A stretch of 64,000 nt of DNA from Protopterus annectens (GCF_019279795.1 NC_056729.1:1862756311-1862820310); one strand, 5' to 3'. Positions 24,774-36,711 are shown, counted from the first letter of the stretch. The notes: generated by a model from the sequence alone, not told the origin. Made by a program: numbers and translations.

Positions 24774-25200
24774 ATGTTACTGCTCAGTGCTAGGAGCCTA
24801 ATCAAGAAACTCCACACCCTACAAGCTTTCCTCACCCTGGACAGGGTAGACATCTGTGCTGTTACTGAGACTTCTTACAAAGCCACAGTAAGTACTTCAA
24901 CAGTGGAAGGCTACTGTGTCTCCCATACATTTGGACCAACACCAGCACAGACAGGGGCTAAAGATGGAGGTGTCTTGATCTATGTTAGCAACAAATAAAT
25001 CTCCAAGTTGGTTAAACAGGATGATGCCCTGGAGTTCATCCACATTCAAGTCTCCACAGACAAGGTTCCTTACCATGTCCTGGCCAACTACAGGTCACCC
25101 TCTATAACCCATGAGACTCAACTCTTACTTAGACCTACTACAGGTGCTCACCACCCAACCAAACACCCTATTCATGGGAACATTAACCACTGTACAGACT
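24774..25200 (+). pseudogene. CR1 copy D endonuclease remnant
   Basis: The 74-codon frame 24774-24998 encodes LLSARSLIKKLHTLQAF, then VDICAVTETSYKA with the catalytic Glu region, and GGVLIYVSNK before a stop. 25008-25200 continues with a KQDDALEFIHIQVS block and NYRSPSITHETQ. These align with the CR1 endonuclease of other copies, without the GDFN block. Confidence 0.75.
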
Positions 25201-25299
25201 GGGAAATGCACACTATCCCTAACTTGCAGGCTTAAATTTGTGTGGATTTTTTCACCACGAACATACTGGACTAGGTAATGTACACTCTGAGCAGGGCCC

Positions 25300-25612
25300 A
25301 CATATCTCAAAGCCACTTAGAACAAGAAATCTGGACAAAGCCATAAATAAAAGTGGGACAAAGGACCAAAAATAGGGACAATTTTTAAATATTGCTCCTA
25401 CAAACTTACTTGATAGAATAACAGGTTTTGCATTAGCATGAATTTTCTGACAGGTATGAAGTCTGAACCTCAAATGTCTGTCATTATTTTCTAACTTCAG
25501 TCTTTAATGATCTGTCACTAATTTGCCAGAAAACTACAATTTTATGAAAACTGGACCAAAAATGTGAGGGAAAAATATGGACATTCAGCGAAAATTTGTA
25601 CAGTTGAGAGGA
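25300..25612 (-). mobile_element. ~300-bp MITE, copy 1 (minus orientation)
   Basis: It is the reverse complement of the element at 61643-61940. Both share ctctcaactgtac at one end, the internal run gaaaattcatgctaatgcaaa, and a gtccctattt block. Here it interrupts CR1 copy D. The inverted ends are degraded compared with the second copy. There is no coding capacity. Confidence 0.75.
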
Positions 25613-26131
25613 ATAGGCAGGGGATATGTACCTAGTATTCAGCAACATGGGAGAGCACTGGTCCTCTCATGTGTCATGTCTTCATCGGTGAGGGTGGACC
25701 ACAAAGTATCTGCCCCAAAACAAAAATCAACCCAGAAAACCCAACAAAACCTGTAACAGTTAGGAGCAATACTAAACTCAACTATATTGCATTAAGAAAC
25801 AGTCAAAATGTATGGCTCCACCAAAACCTGAGAACACTGAATTATTTATAGAATCCCTGTACAAACATGTAAATGGCTGCAATGAAGCTGCCATAACTAT
25901 CTGAAGCCCAGGTCAAACACCAAAAACAAACCACATGGGTGGCATTCTTACACCTTAACAGTATATATAATGAAAGGAAAAAAATCATGGCCAAATTCAG
26001 AAACAGCAACTCTCATAAAGAGAAGAGCTCTCTGATTCAACTAAAGAAAAAAATAAGAGGTGTAATAAAGTCCAGCAAGGCCATGTAATAGGTTTAGCAG
26101 TGTCCAGAAACCCAGAATCATATAGACCCTT

Positions 26132-26631
26132 NNNNNNNNNNNNNNNNNNNNNNNNNNNNNNNNNNNNNNNNNNNNNNNNNNNNNNNNNNNNNNNNNNNNN
26201 NNNNNNNNNNNNNNNNNNNNNNNNNNNNNNNNNNNNNNNNNNNNNNNNNNNNNNNNNNNNNNNNNNNNNNNNNNNNNNNNNNNNNNNNNNNNNNNNNNNN
26301 NNNNNNNNNNNNNNNNNNNNNNNNNNNNNNNNNNNNNNNNNNNNNNNNNNNNNNNNNNNNNNNNNNNNNNNNNNNNNNNNNNNNNNNNNNNNNNNNNNNN
26401 NNNNNNNNNNNNNNNNNNNNNNNNNNNNNNNNNNNNNNNNNNNNNNNNNNNNNNNNNNNNNNNNNNNNNNNNNNNNNNNNNNNNNNNNNNNNNNNNNNNN
26501 NNNNNNNNNNNNNNNNNNNNNNNNNNNNNNNNNNNNNNNNNNNNNNNNNNNNNNNNNNNNNNNNNNNNNNNNNNNNNNNNNNNNNNNNNNNNNNNNNNNN
26601 NNNNNNNNNNNNNNNNNNNNNNNNNNNNNNN
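26132..26631. other. Assembly gap, 500 N
   Basis: Exactly 500 undefined bases, a size typical of a fixed placeholder, so the real distance is unknown. The sequence just after it (26632-26740) is dominated by homopolymer runs and may be low-quality. Confidence 0.98.
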
Positions 26632-27774
26632 TTTTTTCCCCCCCAAAATCTAATTCCTTTTTTTAAAGGGAAAGGGTTTTTAAAAGAACCTTTTAAATCT
26701 CAAAGTACAAAGCTTTTTACTTTTTTAAAAACCCTTTAATCATTGCTCTTTGCATTTTAAACTGCTAGATCACCCACTAGCTTTGTGGACTTTATATGGA
26801 AGTCCATTCACAAACCCAATAAATACAGAATGATTAGCCTCAGAAGCATACTGTGCAAGATGGAGAGAATAATCATGTTGCTTAATCAGCCTGATGCAGG
26901 AAATCTTATTACATTATCCATCTCAGGAGAATTTTATAAGCTAGATATTCTATAATTAAACTAATAACATTTCCTTGAGAGTATGATTGATGCCCTGGAT
27001 GAATGTCGGTCAGTGGATACAGCAAACTGTCTAAAGGGTTTCACACTACACTTTGCTTTGAAATCATACATAAACTCCAGAATCTAAAGATCAGTGAAGT
27101 CATAACAACTACTTATACATAACAGATTAGAATACGAGGACTCCTATCCTTTGTGCTCCCTGTCACCAATGGAGTGCCTCAAGATTCCGTCCTGAGGTCA
27201 TTCTTTTTGGTATCTTTTTCTCGAATGTCAAAACTGATTACACTGTCTGTGTCACCAACTATGCAGACTACTGTAAAACTGTGAACATTGTCCTTAACAT
27301 TTCTGACACCGCCTTACAGGAAACAGCACTCAGCATTACACATGAATGATGAAGTGGAAACAATATTGCCTTCAATTTCAGTAAATGCAGAATTCTAACA
27401 TCTAGCAAATCCCCTACTAACTTTTGATGGATAACAACTAAAATATGATAAAAGAGTAAAAGATAAGCTCTTGTAGACAAAGATCTTTCATTTGATGCCC
27501 ATATAGTCTTGGCCATCCACAAGCATATCTGCAGACACCCAGCTGATCCTCCATGGGGTCAAGCATTGTGTCAGAGAGGTAAATGACAAATGACAGAATA
27601 CTGCACCTTGTTCTGTAACCTACCCACACATTACCTGCAAACGAAGAGCCTTGAGTCTCTTCCTAAAGCCAAAGACTATAACAACTCTCGCTCCTTGCTA
27701 TCTTATTGCCTTCATAGACAGTTATGCTTAACATGCACAGCATTAAAGGACCCATTATTACTTAATTCCCTTTG

Positions 27775-27945
27775 TTTAGAATACCCTTCCAAGTGACCTG
27801 AGCACAATGGGACACTACTTATAATACCCGTCCAACTGCCCTGAGCACAAGGGGACACTAAGAATACCCCTCCAAGTGACCTGAGCACAAGGGAACACTA
27901 CTTAGAATACCCCTTCTAAGTGACCTGAGCACCAGGGGACAGTCA
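27775..27945. repeat. Short tandem repeat, about 3-4 units of roughly 45 bp
   Basis: Imperfect repeats of a unit including aagtgacctgagcacaaggg and gaatacccctcc. Non-coding. Confidence 0.8.
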
Positions 27946-28361
27946 GTCTTATTAAAAATAAATACCAACCACACAATGAAATATGATAAATTTACATCTG
28001 AAATACCATCAAACCTGAGTAGTAAACTTCCCCTTTAGTTAAACTCAACCCATCAATCAATACTTTCATTAAGGAATTGGATTATTATATGGATACTCCC
28101 GACTTCCAAGAGATGTATGGGACTTCAAGCTTCTCAGTGGCCAACAGGACTTGAACTTTGAACCTATGGACATTTATGTTCAACACAAATCAGCAAGTAA
28201 CCTGATGGACATTTTTCTTTTCCCTTTCTTGAAAAATATGTAGGTAGTGTTATCTTTTAAAAAAATGACTATGCATCTTCTGTTGCTCTAGGAGTGGGAC
28301 TAGCCACATTTGTATTCTCAGTCCAGTGTGGCTAAAGGAAATTAAAGTAAAATTCTGAGTA
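27946..28361. other. Unassigned spacer
   Basis: No coding frame or recognised repeat. It precedes the 3' tail of CR1 copy E. Confidence 0.4.
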
Positions 28362-28439
28362 GGTTCATAGGTTGGTACTAGGCTATTGGCCCTAGGGCCT
28401 ATACAAGCCTAGCCATAACAATTCCCTGGATATTTCTTC

Positions 28440-31400
28440 CCACAATATTTACTTCCCTGGACCCCTGTCCAGCAGGGCGACTGATGGGATCCCTGGGGTG
28501 AATTTCCTATCTCCCATCCAATCGTCAAGGTTCCTTTTGAAGAGGGCCATGGAGGTGCTCTGCTTGACATGTCTGGGCAGTCTATTCCAGAGTATTGGGA
28601 GTCTCTGGGTCAGGAACCTATCCCTCCAGCATGTTTTGTTCATTGTGATGACAAGGTTTCGATCCCTGGAGTGTATGGCTCTGAGGGATTGGGATTTCTT
28701 TAAGTGGAGCATGTCCAACAGCTCAGGGTTTGAGATGACCCTGTATGTTAAGCAGAGATCGCTTACACAATATGTGACAGAGTACAGCTGGAGTTTTTTT
28801 AGAAGGTCAGCATAGGGCATCTGCTTTAGGCTTGTGATTCTTTTAGTGAGGTATTTATGTGGCCTTTCCAGCTGTTGGAGATGTCTTGTAAGGCACATAC
28901 CAAACAAGGCATTGTACTCTATAATGGTTCAAATGAGGGATGAATACAGTGAGACAATGACCTCCTTTTTTCTGGATGAAAAGCCCTTAGTGATGAGGTG
29001 TGCCACATAGAAGGATTTCCTAACTGTTGTGGTGAAGTGGTTATTGAAGGTGAGACCACTGCCCACCTGTGTCCCTAAGTCTCTCATCACACTTTCAGTG
29101 TTAGTGTACTGACACCTATGTGGTAATTCATGGGTACATGGCTTTTCCCAAAGGGGATAACTATACATTTCTTGGCATTACGCTTGATCCCATGACTCTG
29201 GTACCAAGCATTTGTTTCTATAAGGCCCTTTTGTAGAATATCCACATCATTTGGGGATTCAGTAATGTCTCCCAATTTACAGTCATCTGCAAACTTTGTT
29301 AGCCAGAGTCCCTAAGTGTTGGCCTGTATTTCAGAGAAGTAGATGCCAAATAAGAGAGGTCCCAGGACTGAACCCTAAGGTACTCCACTTGTCACTTGTC
29401 TAGAGCTGGATTTGGAGTTGGCTACTTTTACAACCTGGGTTCTGTCAGTAAGCCAGCTGGCAACCCATCAAGTGATGTAGGGATTTATGCCCAGCTTAGT
29501 AATTTTATCTATGATTCCAGAGTGGGGGATGGTGTTGAAGGCCTTGGCAAGGTCCAGATAGGCTGTGTGGACCGCCTTACCCTCGTCCACAGCTCTGGAG
29601 ACTGATTCAAAGAAGTCAATCAGGTTCAGGAGACAAGATTGGCCCTTCATTAACCCAAACTGGGTGGGGTCCAGGTGTTTGAAGGTTGCCAATGTCTTTG
29701 TTTATAAGTTGCATGATAATGCGTTCCATGCCCTTGCAGATCAGGCTTGTCAGACTGATGGGACGGTAGTTCCCAGGATCCAAGGTGGACCCCCCTTGTA
29801 GAGTGGGATAATTGTAGCTATGCGCCACTCAGTGGGCATGAAACCTGAGGTGAGGCTATGGTTAAACATGGCACTTAGGTGAGGTGCCAGTTCATTTTGT
29901 AGTTCACGTAGTACACAGCCTGGGATGCCGTCTGGTCCCATGGATGCTGTATTCTTAGCTTTGCAGAGTACAGTTTCTACTTGTGTGGCCATGATTACCG
30001 GAATTTGGCAATCTTTTGGTATTGAGATGGGCCCTTTAGGGGGTGAGAGGGGGGTGAAGTTTGCACTAAATCAATCTGCCAGTATATTGGCAATATCCTT
30101 GGGATCAGTATATTTAATGCCATTCTGTTGTAGCTCAGAGCAGATCTGAGCATTGCCATTTAGATTCTTGACATAACTATAGAATGCCTTGTGGTTGTCT
30201 TTGGAATCTTTGGCAATTTTATTTTTATAACTAGCTTTGGAGGATTTTATGAGGGATCTCAGCTTCTTACTGAGGCTGGTAAGGGAGTTTTTTGCATCCT
30301 GGGATTTTCCTCTTTTCTGCAACAGTTTCTTCCTTCTGTTTTATAGTTTGTTTATGGCAGGAGACCACCAGAATGGCTTCCTTTTTTGGAGGAGAGCGTC
30401 TTGTTTCAATTTGTGATGGCACGATTCATGCACGGGTGGATGTGCTTATACAGTGCCTTAGTATAGGATTCAGAACTCGAACTTTCAGCTCCCGTCTGCA
30501 TGGGTGTCATGAAGTTTGTCACTTCTGACTTGAGTAGCATGACGTTGGCTTTGGAGAAGTTTTTTTACGGAGGTTTCCGTACTGGGGGATGGGGGTGGGA
30601 TGTGGATGCTAAGGGTGATTTGCTTATGGTTAGATCTGACCAATGAGGGGGTGACCACTGGTGTAGAGCATCTATCTCATATGTTGGTAATGACCAGGTC
30701 TAGGATACTGGAGCCCCTGGTGGGACAATGGATTAGTTGATCCAGGGCATTGGAATTTATGAATTCCAAGAGCTGTTGGGAAAAGGTGTTGGTACCCAAG
30801 TAGTTTTCCCAGTTAATGGCAGGGTAGTTAAAATCACCCAGTATTAGGGTGTTTGGTTGTATCTTAATATTTTCCAGTATGTTTAGAAAGGTGTAGTGAG
30901 AATCTTGGGGCATGGTGGGGGATCTTTAGCAAGCTACAATTTGGATTGCAGTCTTATGTAGTGTTAGTTTCACCTGGAGAATTTCAGATGCATTGTGTTG
31001 GGCAACTAGCCTGGAGGTGTGAATATCCTTGGTGAATATGGACACTCCTCCACCTTTAGTGTTTCGGTCTTGGTTTGGTGGCTGAAAAGTGTGATAAGAG
31101 TTGCAGCCTGGTACTGCAGGGGTGCTCTCTGGAGACTTGAACCAGGTCTCAGTTGTTGTGTCTTTCGGCTTTTCCCGGTTAGGGGTCGCCACAGCGGAAC
31201 TCCGGTCCACTAATCATTGGTAGTTGACTTTTACGTGCCGAATTACCAGCCCTGACGCACAACCTTCATTCAACGAAGGTACGCCCATTCACGCATGTCT
31301 CCATGCAGAAGACGCTCTAGCTGAGAATTGAACTGGACAGTGTCTTACTATGAACCAGGTCTCAGTTACTGCACAGATATCGATGTTCTCCATTTTTAGG

Positions 31401-31480
31401 AGTGCCTCAAGAAAGTGCATTTTGAGGTTTAGACTTCTAGCATTGAGTAGCATTACCTTCAGATTTTGTATGCTTGTATC
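28440..31480 (-). pseudogene. CR1 copy E ORF2, broken
   Basis: Minus-strand blocks in order: endonuclease (30926-31210; GDFNYPAINWENY at 30677-30913), linker KLRSLIKSSKASYKNKI (30071-30322), RT AKNTASMGPDGIPGCVL (29750-29992), PISLTSLICKGMERIIM (about 29740), FGLMKGQSCLLN (29468-29692), FADDCKLGD box (about 29270-29300), and C-terminus 28449-28907. Several frameshifts and stops are present. The catalytic FADD is retained. Confidence 0.88.
31155..31350 (-). mobile_element. tRNA-derived SINE, 5'-truncated, inside CR1 copy E
   Basis: It is flanked by a perfect 17-bp direct repeat tgaaccaggtctcagtt (31138-31154 and 31351-31367). The 3' tail on the minus strand is the family block ggcgacccctaaccgggaaa followed by aagccgaaagaca and CAA repeats. 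A B-box-like gttcaattctc remains near the 5' side (about 31325). The long duplication indicates LINE-mediated insertion. Confidence 0.9.
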
Positions 31481-31690
31481 TATTACGGTGGTGGTTTTGT
31501 CCTTTGAACCTTGCCTAAAAAAGGCACTATAGGGGTGGCAAGAGCTTTAGCCAGTAACCTGAATCCCAGGGGTGACAGATGCAGACCATCTCTGGCAAAG
31601 CATCATGGTTTGTCAATCATGTTGTCACAGGCAGATAGATACTGGATCCCCTTTGAATGACACCAGAAGCTTAGCCAGTGACTAGATGTT

Positions 31691-32559
31691 CTTCTCTAAC
31701 AATTTCTTGTAACTTCTTATTACTTAAGTGTCACATATGCATATCTCATCAGAAGGAAATGGCTAAGTTTTATTAAATTGTGTTGGTATTTTATCTTTTT
31801 CACTGCTGCAATATCTTTCTTTATACATGCAGTATCATAGAAAGTCAAGCATGTAACTGTTTACCAAGCACTAAGTCCCACTGTTTGAACTATGCAGCTC
31901 CCTTCTATACTGACAAGGCTAATGCAGTTCTAGGCAGTGCCTAGTCTCTTCAGTATTTGCTTATAGATTAGACAGGTGGATGTTAGGCAATGGGAGTGTC
32001 TCATCTAAGATAACAGGTGCAATTTCGACTGTAATGGCCCAAGATTCGCTGATAAGCACCATCTGAGATCTGTAATTCAAGGGCATACGTTAATTTCCAG
32101 CTGAAAACACATCTGGCAAAATAAAGAATTATGAAGAGGCTAAAATAATGAACGGATGGTTGACTATATGAACACTATCTGAAACATCAATTATCTAAAC
32201 TCAGCCTTCTAAAGTTTTTGGGTGGAAAAAATCATAAATTCTGAATATGTAAACATTATACATATCCACTTGTGCATGTTTTTTGAGTTTGTAGCATGAA
32301 AAATATTCTTTATTGTCCACTGGAATCACTGAATGGTTGAAAAGTGTATTCCCTGCATGCAAAATAAAATTTAGAAATGTTTTTCTGATGCAATGTATGC
32401 TTGATTATCTTAGCTACCCTAGGTCCCAATTAGTTTGGATAATCAACTCTCTACTGTATATACCTATTGCAATACAGACTCCTAAGACAGGAGCTGGAAT
32501 TCTTTTTCACTAGATTTTGAAACTGTAAATGCTCAGTGCAGTTAAGGATGGTCATGAAA
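31691..32559. other. Unassigned AT-rich spacer
   Basis: I see no coding region, tandem repeat or recognised element. Confidence 0.4.
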
Positions 32560-32960
32560 GGTGGGTTTTTATACCATTAAAGTTCCACTCAGTGGAACTG
32601 ATTTCAGCTAAATTTTATGATCCAAATGATAACACACCTGTTTCTCTGTCTAAAACACAGAGGTACCCAGCTAAACCAGATAGTTATAGGCCAACAGCCT
32701 TGACTCCAGATAATTTTAAAATATAGGAAAAGCTCTAAGGCTGTTGACTGGAAGCTCTCATGGACCGTCTCACATGACCTGAAGAGAACAGCTTCATTAA
32801 GGGAAGCAGGAAACGATACTGTCCAGACCAAAAAACAAATATGCTTTGGAACACATAAATAAACGAGACTGAAAGAAGGCTCAGTAGTTCTGTAGTGTAC
32901 AGAGAGACTCCTTTACACTGAAATATGGGATACTTAACTAGAGGTGGTTTCTTAATTGAT
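32560..32960 (+). pseudogene. Possible degraded L1-like reverse transcriptase fragment
   Basis: Across stops, the plus strand reads PAKPDSYRPTALTP, later SFIKGSRKR and INETERR. This order loosely matches the L1-type RT blocks SYRPIALL, GFIKGR and the following helix. Similarity is weak and based on short blocks only. Confidence 0.3.
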
Positions 32961-33416
32961 GGTTATAAAGGGCTTTTTTTGTTGTATTTTCTCAAAACTT
33001 TTGCCATAGAACTGGATTTTGTATGAATGAAAGGAAAGTTATGTACTTACAATAATGATACATGCGTGTTTGTCTTTCTCCATGTGGCTCAACCTGTGAG
33101 TCTTCAGATCCAATACTGGCCAGTTTCAAAGTTTTTGACTCCACCTCCCTTACCCACAACACCCTGCTTTTCACCTCAATCCTCAGATCAAGTTTGCCCC
33201 ATGATGACCACTTTCACTATATATCTATATAAATACTAAAAAAGAATTTCTAAGTCAAGCAGGACACAGAACTCCAACGATAGGGGACAGACAAAGAAGA
33301 GGACATCTTCTGATCCTCTTTAGAAGACCTGGAGTCCCTAAAGACAGTGTTTCTTGGACCTGGCCTTCAGAGCCGAGGGAAAAAAACAATGGAGGGAGAA
33401 GACCTGGCGGGAAGAA

Positions 33417-33778
33417 GTCCCTTGAGAACCTACTTGGCCTTGCTCTCCTTGATCACCCTGGACCTGAACCCCTCAGTCCCTTGAGAACCTCCTTGGCCTT
33501 GCCCTCCTTGATCACCCTGGACCTGAACCCCTCAGTCCCTTGAGAACCTCCTTGGCCTTGCCCTCCTTCATCACCCTGTACCTGAACCCCTCAGTCCCTT
33601 GAGAACCTCCTTGGCCTTGCCCTCCTTGATCACCCAGGACCTAACCCCTCAGTCCCTTAAGAACCTCCTTGGCCTTGCCCTCCTTGATCACCCTGGACCT
33701 GAACCCGTCAGTCCCTTGAGAACCTCCATGGCCTTGCCCTCCTTGATCACCCTGGACCTGAACTCCTCACAAGTAGTC
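33417..33778. repeat. 59-bp minisatellite, about 6 units
   Basis: Units of cccttgagaacctccttggc...ccctggacctgaacccctcag repeat with period about 59. One open frame across it is incidental. GC content is higher than its surroundings. Confidence 0.93.
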
Positions 33779-34052
33779 CAGCTGTGATGTTCCCAGGTGA
33801 TAGACACACTTAACAAGTGCAACCTGGGATGGCAGCTTGTGCCTGTGGTAGTTTATAAAACCCTTAACCGTAATGCAAAAACAGAGAACGATCCACAACC
33901 AACAAGAACTACAGTGACAACACAGAAAGGCCTAACATACTAGAAAAATCTGCAGAGAGAAGAAACCAAGCCCACCAGTATGGGATGTCCTAATACATGA
34001 CAACAGGTAAACACACTAACAAACCTACCTATGTATCTATCTACACACATAG

Positions 34053-34104
<52 letters not shown>

Positions 34105-34125
34105 ACAGACACACACACACATGCA
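34053..34125. repeat. (CA)n microsatellite
   Basis: A near-perfect run of CA dinucleotides with a few CAGA interruptions. Confidence 0.95.
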
Positions 34126-34271
34126 CATCTAAGTTAACTCTAAAATACAAAGGGAAGTAAACAATTTTTTTCAAATATATTTTTATTGAATTTTTGCAAA
34201 CTTTTCAAGCATACAAAGGAAAAACTGTAAGTAATTAAAGGAAGCAGTAAAGTATAGGTATATATATATAT

Positions 34272-34530
34272 ACCTGGGCGGCACAGTGGTGCAGCGGTTA
34301 ACGTTGTCGCCTCACAGCAAGAGGTTCTCTGGTTCGATTCTTGGCTGGGGTGCCTTCTGTGTGGAGTTTGCATGTTCTCCCTGTGTTCGCGTGGGTTTCC
34401 TCCGGGTACTCCGGTTTCCTCCCACATTCCAAAGACATGCATCTGGAGCATTTCTCCCCGGGCCTCCACTGAAAACAGGCTCTGTGGAACCTAGTCGGAC
34501 TTTCCCGGTCAACAAATGATAAATAAAAAA
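34272..34530 (+). mobile_element. V-SINE-type tRNA-derived SINE
   Basis: The tRNA-like head gcacagtggtgcagcggtta (A box) and ggttcgattc (B box) are followed by the V-SINE core (gtgtggagtttgcatgttct; ggtttcctccgggtactcc; caaagacatgc). The 3' end is a run of aaataaaaaat. V-SINEs are known from fishes, including lungfish. It lies beside TA repeats, which hide any target duplication. Confidence 0.85.
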
Positions 34531-34917
34531 TAAAAAAATAAATATATATATATATACATACACATATATAAAACAGTTAGTACAAAAACTATGCATTTAT
34601 AAAACAACAGTTATCTTATAGGGAATCTTACAAGGGAAGGAAAAATTTTGACAGAAAAAAGCACTAAACTATGTTATTGCAAAGGATACACCAAGCACAG
34701 GCAGGATTCAGAAGCTGACTGGAATGGTGGCAAACTAGATCAGAGGATTCAGGTGAGGAGTGGGGAGTTGTGGGTAAGGGAGGAAGAGCCAAGTGGACCG
34801 AAGACTTTGAAATTGGCCGGTGTTGGATCTGAAGACTCACAGGTTGAAGCCAGAGCAGAACACATCAGATTTGTTGTTCCTGCATGTTGCTTATTTATTT
34901 ACATTTTTAATTTTAAT

Positions 34918-35212
34918 TATTATGGCATCTGCGGTGGTACAGCGGTAGTGTTGTTGCCTCACAGCAAGAGGTTCTCCCGTTCGATTCTCGGCTGGAGTGT
35001 GGGGAGTGCCTTCTGTGTGGAGTCTGCATGTCCTCCCCGCGGTTGGGTGGGCATTCGAAAGACATGCATAAAAATGCGTGCCTTCATTGAAGGTTGAACA
35101 TCGAACTGGCACCTCAGCGTTCATCAATATCTATTGCCAATCATTAGCAGACCGGAGTTCTGCTATGGCGACCCCTAACCGGGAAAAGCCGAAAGACAAC
35201 AACAACAACTAG
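34918..35212 (+). mobile_element. tRNA-derived SINE with CAA-repeat tail
   Basis: The head resembles the V-SINE (ggtacagcggtagtg; gttgcctcacagcaagaggt; gttcgattctc), then tgtgtggagtctgcatg and aaagacatgc. The second half differs and ends in ggcgacccctaaccgggaaa plus agccgaaag and CAA repeats. The same family occurs at 31155-31350 and 54776-55066. Confidence 0.88.
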
Positions 35213-36389
35213 TCCAGACCTGGGTTACTTTGGAGGGGGTGTTGACCCAGTGACTTAACTAAGAATGATGTTCAGACTCACAGAGTGGTTATCGGTAGGC
35301 GTGGACGCACATTAGGGTTCAGCTCTGAAACCTCTCCTGTGCATACTGCTGATGGACTGCATCACTAAATAAAGTTGAAGAGGACAGATCAAAAATCCTG
35401 CTGTATGAATGAAGATGATATGGCATTACAAGGAAGACTCGGAATCGGAACTTCAGCAAATGACAGAGGTGTGCAATGTAAAATTAAAAACAAAACTACA
35501 TGCTTAAGCCCTATCAGAGAATAAATGTATTAGACTAAGCACTTTTGTTCATTAGCAAAAGACTTCTTAAGAATCTGAGTGATGAAACATACCTTTCTAT
35601 TTAAAAGCTAAAACACTCATATGATCTAACAGTGTGTTAGTTGATCATTCTTAATGCAAATAAAATATCAGACTTCTCTAAAAAATAAAATTAAGTTACA
35701 CTAATATCAGCCTAGGATAAATTAGATTCAGTGCATTAGCTGGGAACCGAACCCAGACCTCCCTTGTGACAGATGAGAAAAGTCGATCACTAAACCACCA
35801 AAGAATATCTTCAAGTACTGCTCAATTAATACATAAAGAAAGCATTTTAGAAATATAAAACAGGGACAGATGATGACAATCACAACTTCTATCCCTCAAT
35901 TTTAAGATGCTAGCCAAAGAAATGTTGCCTGTCTGTTTTAATGCAACAACTGCTGAAATCTTAAGTCTGGTGAAATTTTCAAAACAGCTTAAAGTCCTGG
36001 AAGACAAACTAAATAACTATCTTAATTTGTAGCTGATTAATTTATAGTTTCAACAATGTATGAAAGTTGAATGTATACCAAAAGGTTTATGCCTTTGGAC
36101 ATTTCCAAACAGCTTGGAAATGAATTCTTTACACTATGAGTCGTTACACAAAATTAAAACATGGACAGATTCCATCACCAAAGACTTACTTTTTTCATCA
36201 TTCTAAAATAAATATAAAAAAATATCCCACAAGGTGGAAAAACAAATCAAAGCTGTAAAGACAGTAAAGGAATGTAAGTTTAAAAGGGACAAAACTGATT
36301 ATGAGGGGAAAAAGTCTTACTTCATACCAATGGGAAAGCAGTCTAGTGGACATAATCGTTTCCCAGATAAAGATGTACAAGAAATATTA
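35213..36389. other. Unassigned spacer with a tRNA-like sequence
   Basis: Apart from the tRNA-like piece at 35732-35803, nothing coding or repetitive is recognised. Confidence 0.4.
35732..35803 (-). other. tRNA-like sequence (pseudogene or SINE head)
   Basis: On the minus strand the 72 bases contain ggtggtttagtgatcg (A-box-like), ctgtcac at the anticodon-loop position and gggttcggttccc (T arm with B box). The acceptor stem pairs poorly, so a working tRNA gene is unlikely. Confidence 0.45.
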
Positions 36390-36640
36390 GTTTTGTAAAA
36401 TCTTACCATAACCATACATGTCCTTCTCTTCCATATTACAGTATTCTCACTTCTCTCTCTCCTGCAGGGATCCTCTGCCTCAGGTGTCCTGAACGTCCGG
36501 CTCCCATGCAAAAGGTTAAGCCTGGTTGCTGTCAGATGCGTGGGATGTCACAAGCAGGGCCATAAACCATGGGTCATAAATGTGACGTATGCACACACAG
36601 ACCTCAGAAATGACTGCCCAGTTGGACAGCAGTTTAAGGA
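36390..36640 (+). repeat. DIRS 4 3' ITR
   Basis: It matches the reverse complement of 53905-54092 through blocks such as cctgcagggatcctc and cagggccataaa. The outer edge ttgtaaaatcttaccataac recurs in the ICR. Confidence 0.8.
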
Positions 36641-36711
36641 GAACAGGAATGATGCCATCCAGAGAAGGAAAATGTCATGAAGGGGGATAGGAGGGAGGGA
36701 GGGCAGGAGTC

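Larger units (their letters stand above)
23890..27440 (+). mobile_element. CR1-related LINE copy D, very old, spans the assembly gap
   Basis: ORF1 traces: YAEALKREPVKPQ (about 24025), GDS then a stop, HTDVPLIRLDKEKV, HVGVND (24380), FNNLLSFWCQSKGIQYLSA (about 24540). ORF2 endonuclease starts at 24774 (LLSARSLIKKLHTL). Linker traces appear at 25850-26090. After the N gap, RT traces occur at about 26790-27220 (CKMERIIM; VTNGVPQDS). Divergence is much higher than in other copies. That the parts left and right of the gap are one copy is inferred. Confidence 0.7.
28362..31690 (-). mobile_element. CR1 LINE copy E, 5'-truncated in ORF1
   Basis: The 3' tail (ggttcataggttggtactag) is at 28362. ORF2 reads leftward from about 31480. 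The 5' end lies in the ORF1 FWCHSKG block near 31690. A SINE splits the endonuclease start (31155-31350). It is a CR1 copy of the same 3' UTR type as copy A. Confidence 0.9.
33030..34870. mobile_element. Inverted-repeat unit, possible non-autonomous DIRS-like element
   Basis: 33085-33200 is the reverse complement of about 34710-34840 (shared ctgtgagtcttcagatccaa). The left side begins gttatgtacttac, like the outer edge of the DIRS 1 ITR. The interior has a 59-bp minisatellite, a CA repeat and a V-SINE but no RT or recombinase. Assignment to DIRS is tentative. Confidence 0.4.

Noticed and set aside
26041-26666. Two open frames of about 190-200 codons across the gap
   Set aside because: They consist mostly of undefined bases.
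33599-33787. 62-codon frame with repeated LLGLALLDHPGPEP-like units
   Set aside because: It is a translation of the 59-bp minisatellite.
35732-35803. Functional tRNA gene
   Set aside because: The acceptor stem does not pair well; more likely a SINE head or tRNA pseudogene.
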